From contig JANYAA010000351.1 in assembly GCA_025355255.1 (NCBI GenBank), forward strand, positions 1 to 6,281: a DNA stretch of 6,281 nucleotides, read 5' to 3'. Source of the stretch: Chloroflexota bacterium (GTDB taxonomy: Bacteria > Chloroflexota > Limnocylindria > Limnocylindrales > CSP1-4). Each line of letters opens with the position of its first letter. The first letter of the stretch is position 1. The notes beneath the pieces were generated by a model. That model was not told the DNA's origin. It was given only the letters and a program-made list of their open reading frames with translations, and did not search any database. Below are positions 1 through 5,045 of this stretch, piece after piece. Made by a program: the position numbers and the translations under genes.

Positions 1-354
1 GACATACGGATCGGCGAGCGGGTTGCGGAGCAGGCCCTGGAACGTGGCCCCAGCCACCGCGAGCCCGGCGCCGACAACCATGGCGGTGAGGACCCGAGGG
101 AGACGCAGCTCCATGACGATCGCCTCAGAGATCGCGCTCCACGAGGTCCCCAGATCAGCGCCCAGCAGCCGCTTCGCGATCACCGCGATGGCGGTCCCGG
201 GTGCAAGGTCAGAGGTGCCGAGAACGATCGCGCCAATGAGCACGATGAGGAGCACCACGACCCCGGCCACCAGGAGCCAGCCCACCCGCCCGAGCCCATG
301 GACTGGAGCCGCGAGCGCGGCGGGGTGGCGGACGGGGACCGGGGTCGTGGTCAT
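1..354 (-). CDS. btuC: BtuC/FecCD-family ABC transporter permease, N-terminal part (cut by window edge)
   Basis: This is the membrane channel subunit of a type II ABC importer, which passes a corrinoid or iron-chelate from the binding protein across the cytoplasmic membrane. The first 118 residues are visible and no stop is reached. A short Pro/Ala/His-rich N-terminus is followed by a hydrophobic first membrane segment at about residues 25-46, then the family signature: LRLPRVL at 83-89 and the block from [13 protein letters not shown] (95-107) to [11 protein letters not shown] (108-118). These are hallmark FecCD/BtuC sequences. The ATG at 354 lies 7 nt after the stop of the binding-protein gene. 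No clear Shine-Dalgarno precedes it, so translation may be coupled to the upstream gene. The B12 riboswitch ahead of the operon favours BtuC over FhuB/FecC/HmuU roles; sequence alone does not separate these substrates. Family certain, substrate inferred. Confidence 0.93.
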   Translation of the reverse strand, partial: MTTTPVPVRHPAALAAPVHGLGRVGWLLVAGVVVLLIVLIGAIVLGTSDLAPGTAIAVIAKRLLGADLGTSWSAISEAIVMELRLPRVLTAMVVGAGLAVAGATFQGLLRNPLADPYV

Positions 355-361
355 GACACAG

Positions 362-1417
362 CTAGGGCGTGGTGGAATCGGCCGCGGATGGCACCGAAGT
401 CGCGTTCGGCAACACCAGGCCCGGGTGGATGGCGACGGCTAGGGCTCGAATGCCGGCAGCGAGGCTTGGGCCCGGCCGCGTGGCGGTGCTCGCGTCGATC
501 GGCCGGACATCGCCGGTCTTGACGGCCGAGATCACGGACCACCCGGCCCGCTTCGCCACGTCCCCGACGCTGACCGCATACGTGTCGCTCAGCAGGATCA
601 CCTGGGGGTCGAAGGCGAGGATCTTCTCCTGGTCAATCTGGTAGACACCCGGCGTGCCGCTGGTGAGCGGGTCGCCTTTGGCAGCCCGGATCATGTCGGT
701 GAGGAGGTCGTCCGGCGCCGGCAGCCAGTACCCGCCGCTCGCGTCAAGCTCGGCATAGACGCGCGGCGAGGTTGCCGACGCGGCCGCTGCCTTGACCTCG
801 GCAAAGGCACCCTGGATGTCGGCCACAATCGTGGCTGCCCCAGCAGGCCGGCCGACGGCACGCCCGACGAGGGTGATGTCCGCGAGGATGCCCTTCAGGT
901 CCGAGGCGTAGATCACCAGCACCGGAATGTGCAGCGAGCGGAGCTTGGCGATGTCATCGGGGCGGTTGAGGTTGTGCCCCCCCGCGATCACGAGATCCGG
1001 GGTGAGCGCCACGATCTTCTCCACGTCGGCGCCCTGGTAGGTGACGACGTTCGGGACAGACCCGACCGAGGGGTTCGTGGGGGCGATGTCCTCCGACTTG
1101 CCGACGACGCGGCTGCCGAGCCCAAGTGCGAACAGGGTGTCGGTGGCACCGGGTGTCATGGTGATGATCTTCTGGGGCTCTGCCTTGAGGGTGACGGCGG
1201 TGCCGTCGTCATCGGTCAGGGCAGCCGGGAAGGCTGGCGCGGGCGTCGGCGTGGCGGCCGCAGACGGAACAGGCGTCGTCGGCACGAGCGAGGGGGGCGG
1301 CGTGGCTGCTGCCGAGCAGCCGGACACCACGGTGATGACCGCGAGCAGGAGGGTGGCGGCGAGGCCGCGGGTGCGATGCGTGCGGCGGGTGCGATCAGGC
1401 GAGAGACGTGCGTCCAC
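362..1417 (-). CDS. btuF: Cobalamin/iron-chelate ABC transporter substrate-binding lipoprotein
   Basis: This is the extracytoplasmic ligand-capturing component of the importer whose permease follows 7 nt downstream. The protein has 351 residues. An Arg-rich n-region is followed by a hydrophobic stretch and a lipobox ending VVSGC, with the lipidated Cys at 34. Residues 35-66 form an Ala/Pro/Thr linker to the membrane. The Peripla_BP_2 (BtuF/FecB-like) fold follows: [23 protein letters not shown] at about 84-106 in the N lobe, [16 protein letters not shown] at 131-146, a long connecting helix near 175-210, and [20 protein letters not shown] at 314-333 at the end of the C lobe. D93 sits where the family usually has Glu (the TE pair of the P-S-x-T-E motif). 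The start is GTG at 1417, with GGAG at 1423-1426 five bases upstream. It is first in its operon and under the B12 riboswitch. BtuF function is inferred from that leader; a siderophore or heme binder is the alternative. Confidence 0.9.
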   Translation of the reverse strand: MDARLSPDRTRRTHRTRGLAATLLLAVITVVSGCSAAATPPPSLVPTTPVPSAAATPTPAPAFPAALTDDDGTAVTLKAEPQKIITMTPGATDTLFALGLGSRVVGKSEDIAPTNPSVGSVPNVVTYQGADVEKIVALTPDLVIAGGHNLNRPDDIAKLRSLHIPVLVIYASDLKGILADITLVGRAVGRPAGAATIVADIQGAFAEVKAAAASATSPRVYAELDASGGYWLPAPDDLLTDMIRAAKGDPLTSGTPGVYQIDQEKILAFDPQVILLSDTYAVSVGDVAKRAGWSVISAVKTGDVRPIDASTATRPGPSLAAGIRALAVAIHPGLVLPNATSVPSAADSTTP

Positions 1418-1440
1418 AGGGACTCCGAAATAGCGGTGGG

Positions 1441-1636
1441 AATGAAACGACCCCCGGGTTCACGGGGAACCCAAGGGTCAGGCGGTGGATCGCACGGGTT
1501 CGCCTGACCTTTCTCTCGAAGGCTCGAGCGGCACATCAGGATCGGCGACCGGACTTCCGCCCTCCCTGAGGGCGGTCACCGTAGCGGGACTGTGCCGGAG
1601 TTCCACCGGCTTCGCGACCGAGATGCGTCGGATCTG
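1441..1636 (-). promoter_or_regulatory. Cobalamin (B12) riboswitch with expression platform
   Basis: The minus-strand leader of the binding-protein gene reads as a compact cobalamin aptamer. CGGTC (1620-1616) pairs with GACCG (1577-1573) to close the core. GCCGG (1610-1606) and CCGGC (1598-1594) form P5, with the conserved GGTGxAAxTCC-like loop. The B12-box region CCGCTACGGTGA lies at 1587-1576. A short CCCTC/GAGGG hairpin (1572-1560) replaces the larger peripheral domain, and AAGTCCGGTCGCCGATCCTG follows (1556-1537). The outer P1/P2 helix is CAGATCCGAC (1636-1627) against GTCGCCGATCCTG (1549-1537), with bulges. A perfect 9-bp hairpin, GGTCAGGCG (1509-1501) with CGCCTGACC (1484-1476), fits P13: its loop TCCAC (1489-1485) complements GTGGA of L5 (1606-1602), the expected kissing-loop contact. 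A terminator follows before the GTG at 1417. Cobalamin binding is expected to turn transport genes off. I am confident of the class; the exact helix boundaries are hand-drawn. Confidence 0.82.
1451..1477 (-). terminator. Riboswitch-controlled intrinsic terminator (attenuator)
   Basis: On the minus strand, CCCTTGGGTTC (1477-1467) pairs with GAACCCGGGGG (1461-1451) across a 5-nt CCCGT loop. This gives an 11-bp stem with two G-U pairs, followed by the moderately T-rich TCGTTTCATT (1450-1441). It lies between the B12 aptamer and the binding-protein start. The GGGTTC arm could instead pair with a second GAACCC at 1501-1496, inside the preceding P13 hairpin, giving a competing antiterminator. The imperfect T tract is the main weakness. 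Confidence 0.6.
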
Positions 1637-1638
1637 CA

Positions 1639-1654
1639 GGGGTCCGAAGGCCCC
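1639..1654 (-). other. UUCG-capped hairpin just upstream of the B12 aptamer
   Basis: GGGG (1654-1651) pairs with CCCC (1642-1639), enclosing a C-A mismatch, a C-G closing pair and a UUCG tetraloop (1648-1645). It ends two bases before the P1 helix of the riboswitch. If the leader transcript starts upstream, it would fold independently and could stack on the aptamer or protect the 5' end. It has no T tract, so it is not an obvious terminator. The structure is seen in the sequence; the role is unknown. Confidence 0.45.
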
Positions 1655-1793
1655 AGTTGTTGACTTCTGGAGCGTACCACCGCCGCCGAGCCTGGGGGCG
1701 GCTTTCCGGATAAGTGGCAGATAAGCGCGGCCTGTCACAGTGCCCTCCTCGCCTCCTCCCGCCCCAAGCCACCCCGCCGGAGGAGGAGCTCTG
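1640..1793. other. Divergent intergenic promoter region, no convincing promoter found
   Basis: This region must contain the promoters of both the B12-controlled transporter operon (minus) and the exported-protein operon (plus). A TTGACT occurs on the plus strand at 1660-1665, but the segment 17 bp downstream is CCGCCG-like, not a -10 element. GATAAG is directly repeated at 1709-1714 and 1720-1725, one helical turn apart, and could be an operator or chance. No ECF-type or inverted-repeat operator stands out. Confidence 0.4.
1779..1788 (+). promoter_or_regulatory. Ribosome binding site deciding the start at 1794
   Basis: GGAGGAGGAG ends 5 bases before the ATG at 1794. It is the strongest Shine-Dalgarno in the window and rules against the in-frame GTG at 1740, which has no such site and would put 18 Pro/Ser/Gly-rich residues in front of a normal signal peptide. 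Confidence 0.85.
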
Positions 1794-2879
1794 ATGGAGC
1801 TCGGTCGATGTTTCAGGTTGTTCGCGCCGCTCGCGATCCTCGCCGCAGTGGCGGCCGCATCGCCGCTGGCGCCGCCCGGAGGTGCGGCGGTGCGGGCGCC
1901 GGTTGGCACCTGCGGAGCGGAGGTCGCGGAGCCCTCGTCGGCCGTGGCGTCTGGTGCGTGGTATCGAGTGGATCCTGTGCTGGATGGCGGCGGCACGCTT
2001 GCGGCGGTCCGTCTCTCGGCGGGCGTCGCGTCAGGGCCAACCTTCCGGACGGACTTGCCGGCGGAATCATTCGCGTCCGGTCCCGTGAACGGGCAGGTCT
2101 TGGTCGGGGACGACGATGGAGCTCGCTCGCGCCAGCGGCTGCTGGACACCGCACGCGGCTGCTGGAGGCCGGTCGGCATCGAGAGCGCCGTGGTCCGGAG
2201 CGCTGTGATGGGTACTGACACGTTGCTGGCGTACGAGCACCGTGTAGACCGGGCGTCCCGGGCGGATCTGGGCGTGTGGCGGCGCGAGGTCGCGTCCGGG
2301 CGGACCGTGCGCGTGCTTGAGCCAATCGCGCGGGATGACGCCTACGGCCAGACCTTCACCACAGAGCTTGCCGTCGCCGCGGATGGCCGGGTGGTGGCCA
2401 CATCGTGTGGACTGCGAGCGTGCCGGGGGCGCGTCGTGGACCCGGCCACCGGGCAGGTGTCTGCGGTCTCGGCGGTTGGTTCAGTCGTCGGGCTCGCCGG
2501 TGGCCGGGCCGTCGTGATGGGCCTCTGCGACGCGCTGCCGTGTGACGTGGAAGCCGTGGATCTCCGAACGGGTGCACGGGCACGCGTGGCCAAGAATGTC
2601 GTCGCAGCCGCGCTGGGTGGAACGTCGCTCGTCTGGACGGATGCCCGCGGCACCGTCTGGCAGACGCCCCTCGCCGGTGGCTCCCGCGGCCTCACGCGTC
2701 AAATGGGCGTGTCCAACCTGTCGCCGGTGCGAGCCTCATCGCTCGCGTGGTCTGGCGCCGCGGCACCGGCTGGGTCCGTCGTCTTGGCGCCAAGCGGGCA
2801 CGTTGCCAATCCCTCCCTCATCCGCGTGCTCGAGCCAATAGGTGCCCGCTTGTCCCGCCTCGGGGAGGTTGTCCCGTGA
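1794..2879 (+). CDS. Secreted beta-propeller-like protein of unknown function
   Basis: I do not recognise a named family. The 361-residue product starts with a signal peptide (RCFRLF, then a hydrophobic core to about residue 23, Ala/Pro-rich cleavage region 24-38) and has no later membrane segment, so it should be exported. The mature part is rich in short beta-type segments with Gly/Asp turns, for example ELAVAADGRVVATS (191-204), GRVVDPATGQV (212-222), VEAVDLRTGAR (252-262) and TSLVWTDARGTVWQTPLAGG (277-296), as in PQQ/WD40-like propeller blades. Two consecutive units carry a CX4C pair (C205/C210 and C245/C250), each followed closely by a V-D-x-x-T-G turn. C40 and C123 could form another disulfide. 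RVLEPI occurs at both 173-178 and 344-349. It is the first gene of the three-gene operon; its stop overlaps the next start by 4 nt (GTGA). The propeller call is inference from the repeat pattern. Confidence 0.82.
   Translation: MELGRCFRLFAPLAILAAVAAASPLAPPGGAAVRAPVGTCGAEVAEPSSAVASGAWYRVDPVLDGGGTLAAVRLSAGVASGPTFRTDLPAESFASGPVNGQVLVGDDDGARSRQRLLDTARGCWRPVGIESAVVRSAVMGTDTLLAYEHRVDRASRADLGVWRREVASGRTVRVLEPIARDDAYGQTFTTELAVAADGRVVATSCGLRACRGRVVDPATGQVSAVSAVGSVVGLAGGRAVVMGLCDALPCDVEAVDLRTGARARVAKNVVAAALGGTSLVWTDARGTVWQTPLAGGSRGLTRQMGVSNLSPVRASSLAWSGAAAPAGSVVLAPSGHVANPSLIRVLEPIGARLSRLGEVVP
2864..2868 (+). promoter_or_regulatory. Ribosome binding site for the overlapping GTG at 2876
   Basis: GGAGG lies 7 bases before the GTG at 2876 and inside the end of the upstream gene. 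It supports starting there rather than at an in-frame ATG 129 bases upstream (2747), which would overlap the previous gene heavily and bury the signal peptide. Confidence 0.8.
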
Positions 2880-3922
2880 AGAACCAGACGCTCAGCGCTA
2901 TCGCAACGGCGGCCACCGCGTTCGCCCTGCTGGCAATCCTCTTCCCGTCTGCGGTGCTCGGGGACACCCCGGACCCCGTGCTCGGGCCCGCCTGGCCGCA
3001 GGACTCAGCGCTCGAATACCACTGGGCTACCGGCGGCGTGCCGCCCGCGGCCATCCGCACCGCGCTCATCGAGGGTGCGACGGACGCCACCGTGTCGCGC
3101 GCCTCGCGGGCACCCTCGTTCACCTACGACACAACAGCAGCGAACGACGTGGGCTATGGCATCCCGATGCCGTGCGCGTCCAACGCCATCGCGTGCGCGT
3201 ACCGGAACGTGCCCACAGGGTTTGACGTCTGGCTGCGAGAGAGCGGCCACAAGTACGACTGGGGCACGCTGCGCTGGTGCGAGGTCGTCGCCTTCGCCGC
3301 CGGGTGCTTCTCGGCCGAGACGCTGATGCTCGACGAGCTGGGCCATATTGACGGTTTGGCCCACCACCCAAACCTGCCCGACGAGAGCGACTACACGGAC
3401 TCCGTCGTGCAGGCCGGAAGCCACGCCAAGCCCCAGGCGGGGTGGAACGCCAGCGCGTTTGGCGTGTGCGACACGGCCACGCTCCAGACCATGTACGACG
3501 TGCCCTCATGGTCCACGCCGTACAGCACCTGTCTGGCGATACCGGCAACGCTCTCGTTGTCCATGACGCCGCCAGGCGCCGCCTCGGGCTCGGTCATATT
3601 CACCTCCGCATTCCGCGCTGCAGATGGCGGCCGGCTCAACGGCAACCCGCTCGCCGGACGGCGAGTCGTGCTGCAGGCGCGCATCTCGTTCAACTGGGTG
3701 GACGTGGTCGTCATGGCGGGTATGACCACCGCCGGAAGTTACTCAATCTCCATCTCGGTGCGCCCCGTAACGGACTACCGGGCCGTCTATCGCGCAACGG
3801 CATCGGAGGGTCTGCGCACCGCGGTCTCGCCGACGATCACCAGCGGGGGCACGTGCACAAGCGTGTGTCCCTTGGGGCCAACACCGGTGCGCCCGTCCAT
3901 CACACTTGGAAGAGGGAGGTAG
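2876..3922 (+). CDS. Secreted zincin-like protein with degenerate HExxHxxGxxH motif and Ig-like C-terminal domain
   Basis: The 348-residue exported protein has a signal peptide (KNQTLSA, hydrophobic to about residue 28, cleavage near VLG-D30). Residues 45-165 look like a small metalloprotease-type domain: a predicted helix at 57-68, FDVWLRESGHKYDWGTLRWCE at about 116-136, then helix 147-164 with DELGHIDGLAH (153-163). This matches the metzincin zinc motif HExxHxxGxxH at every fixed position except the first, which is Asp153. H157, H163 and catalytic-type E154 are kept, and H164, D169 and D172 follow. Residues 224-325 resemble a bacterial Ig-like domain (LSLSMTPP, LAGRRVVLQARISFNWVDVV, YRAVYRATAS). 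Eight Cys (100, 107, 135, 144, 198, 219, 327, 331) suit an oxidised extracellular protein. Its GTG overlaps the upstream stop and the lipoprotein gene follows after 3 nt. It may be an atypical zinc peptidase or an inactive binding protein; the sequence does not settle this. Confidence 0.88.
   Translation: MKNQTLSAIATAATAFALLAILFPSAVLGDTPDPVLGPAWPQDSALEYHWATGGVPPAAIRTALIEGATDATVSRASRAPSFTYDTTAANDVGYGIPMPCASNAIACAYRNVPTGFDVWLRESGHKYDWGTLRWCEVVAFAAGCFSAETLMLDELGHIDGLAHHPNLPDESDYTDSVVQAGSHAKPQAGWNASAFGVCDTATLQTMYDVPSWSTPYSTCLAIPATLSLSMTPPGAASGSVIFTSAFRAADGGRLNGNPLAGRRVVLQARISFNWVDVVVMAGMTTAGSYSISISVRPVTDYRAVYRATASEGLRTAVSPTITSGGTCTSVCPLGPTPVRPSITLGRGR
3912..3920 (+). promoter_or_regulatory. Ribosome binding site for the GTG at 3926
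   Basis: GAGGGAGGT ends 5 bases before the GTG and includes the first base of the upstream TAG stop. This supports both the GTG choice and termination-reinitiation coupling with the preceding gene. Confidence 0.8.
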
Positions 3923-3925
3923 CGA

Positions 3926-4483
3926 GTGACGAAGATTGTCCTCCTGGCGCTGGTCGCACTGACCGCGGCCTGTACGCCGGGGGCTGCCCCAAGGGCAACC
4001 CCTGCAGCATTGCCAACTGCGCAGGTGCCCACCGCCGTTCCGACGGCCGCCACGCCGTCCGCGGCGAGCACCGCCAGCCCCACGCCGTCGCCGGTCGCCA
4101 CAGCCGCGCTCGCGGCGCCACCGGTCGCCACCCTGACCGGCGGGGGCGTGGGGGCGCAACCGGGGGAACTCGGCAGCGTCATCTGGAACGGCCTCACCTC
4201 GGACACCCCGTGGGTGGTGACGCCCAGCGGGCCTGCGGTGAAACCAGGCATGGCGCTCACGGTTGCCACCGGCGGCGCGGCGCCAGATCGCTGGGCCGCC
4301 AGCTGGGCGCCGGTCTCGGGAAACCAGGCCGGTCAGCCGCGGGATGGCGGCGCAGGCCAAGGCGGCACGCCCATCAAACTGAATGCTCCGGCAACGGCGG
4401 GCTCGTGGAGCCTTAGGGTTGAGGCGTGGTTTGGCGCCTACAACTCGGCGACTTGGTACTGGCGATTGGAGGTGAGGCCGTAG
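3926..4483 (+). CDS. Small putative lipoprotein with Pro/Thr/Ala linker and Ig-like C-terminal domain
   Basis: The 185-residue product has no named family that I recognise. A short hydrophobic signal ends LTAAC, making Cys16 a likely lipidation site; Thr at -3 is a weaker lipobox than Leu. Residues 17-65 are almost entirely Ala, Pro, Thr, Ser and Val, a wall- or membrane-spanning linker. The folded part (about 70-185) contains SVIWNGLTSDTPWVVTPSGP, a Gly/Gln-rich loop near 135-148, and a final pair of strands, GSWSLRVEAWFG and ATWYWRLEVRP, typical of an Ig-like or jelly-roll sandwich. It has no further Cys. It is last in the exported-protein operon, 3 nt after the zincin-like gene, so it may tether or partner the two secreted products at the membrane (inference). 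A hairpin follows at 4511-4546. Confidence 0.87.
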   Translation: MTKIVLLALVALTAACTPGAAPRATPAALPTAQVPTAVPTAATPSAASTASPTPSPVATAALAAPPVATLTGGGVGAQPGELGSVIWNGLTSDTPWVVTPSGPAVKPGMALTVATGGAAPDRWAASWAPVSGNQAGQPRDGGAGQGGTPIKLNAPATAGSWSLRVEAWFGAYNSATWYWRLEVRP

Positions 4484-4510
4484 CGCCGGACACGAGGCCC
4501 TGACACCCCA

Positions 4511-4546
4511 CGCCGGCGGCGCGCCAGACATGCCGCGCCGCCGGCG
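4511..4546. terminator. Perfect 13-bp stem between convergent genes
   Basis: CGCCGGCGGCGCG (4511-4523) is the exact reverse complement of CGCGCCGCCGGCG (4534-4546), with a 10-nt loop that can add two more pairs around GACA. It lies 27 bp after the lipoprotein stop and about 75 bp beyond the stop of the SWIM gene on the other strand. It has no T tract on either side, so it would act as a U-less or bidirectional terminator, or as an mRNA 3'-end stabiliser. Confidence 0.6.
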
Positions 4547-4588
4547 CAACTGGCACAACCGGCGGCGGTAAGGCTGGGGCGGGACTGA

Positions 4589-4612
4589 CGGGCGGCCTCC
4601 CGGGGCGGCCCG
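4589..4612 (-). terminator. Possible terminator hairpin after the SWIM gene
   Basis: A 24-nt stem-loop (5 bp, one G-G mismatch, 4 bp including a G-U, 4-nt loop) starts 10 nt past the stop of the minus-strand SWIM gene. No T tract follows. In DNA this GC-rich, such stems occur by chance, so this is weak. Confidence 0.3.
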
Positions 4613-4621
4613 GCCCGCAAA

Positions 4622-4900
4622 TCAGGCGGGGATTGCGGCCCCGGCGGCGGTGAAGATGGACGTCTGCGCGTCTTCCGGGAGCATCACTCCCAGGATCTTT
4701 TGGAGCGCCAGCAAGTGGACGCAGGACCCCCAACTCTCGAAGTAGTGGCACGTGCAATGCCACGCACCGGCGTCGAGGCTGACGTGATGGGTGTCGTTGT
4801 CACCACGGAACGTCAGGGCGATCCGCTCAATCGAAATCCGATCAAGTTCCCGCGCGTAGCGGTTCGCCTTCTCGACCTTGCCGATGAGTGAGGAGTGCAT
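4622..4900 (-). CDS. Small SWIM zinc-finger protein
   Basis: The 92-residue protein is essentially one SWIM domain. WHCTCHYFESWGSCVH gives the CxC-x8-CxH zinc ligand set at C49, C51, C60 and H62, followed by the helix LLALQKILGVML (63-74). Before it are a basic helix (GKVEKANRYARELDRI, 7-22) and two beta strands (RIALTFRGDN and HHVSLDAGAW), the usual order. SWIM domains are known in SWI2/SNF2-type helicases, MuDR transposases and MEKK1, where they bind DNA or protein; here it stands alone, so the partner is unknown. The ATG at 4900 has GGAGG at 4911-4915, a rather long 10-nt spacing; an in-frame GTG 42 nt upstream (4942) lacks a site. It lies 145 bp downstream of the hexomutase on the same strand, so it could be co-transcribed or have its own promoter. 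Domain call firm, role unknown. Confidence 0.88.
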   Translation of the reverse strand: MHSSLIGKVEKANRYARELDRISIERIALTFRGDNDTHHVSLDAGAWHCTCHYFESWGSCVHLLALQKILGVMLPEDAQTSIFTAAGAAIPA

Positions 4901-5045
4901 CGCCGCGATACCTCCGCTGCCCCGCAGGGCGTCCACGAGGGCCGCCGTCCGACCGGGTCGAATAGTCGGTGATAGCGGTCGTGACCCCAAGCCTACACCC
5001 GCAGCATGTCTGCCGGGGAGAACCCAATTCGGCCTACGAGACGGC

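Noticed and set aside
1660..1665. TTGACT as a sigma-70 -35 box for the plus-strand operon
   Set aside because: No -10-like sequence lies 16-18 bp downstream; that stretch is CCGCCG-type.
1740..1793. Longer start (GTG at 1740) for the propeller-like protein
   Set aside because: The ATG at 1794 has a strong ribosome site at proper spacing and begins a normal signal peptide.
1478..2221. Minus-strand open frame of 247 codons across the intergenic region
   Set aside because: It would translate through the B12 riboswitch and terminator and opposite the signal peptide of the exported protein. Its sequence is low-complexity with no domain.
3965..4100. Ala/Pro/Thr repetitive segment as a DNA repeat or frameshifted region
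   Set aside because: It is an in-frame low-complexity linker after a lipobox, similar to the one in the substrate-binding lipoprotein, with no exact tandem DNA unit.
3442..4416. Plus-strand open frame of 324 codons spanning the zincin-like and lipoprotein genes
   Set aside because: It is Arg/His/Gly-rich with no domain, and it crosses the junction of two genes that have signal peptides and ribosome sites of their own.
3743..4558. Minus-strand open frame of 271 codons opposite the same region
   Set aside because: It has Arg-rich shadow composition and no domain, and it runs through the intergenic 13-bp hairpin.
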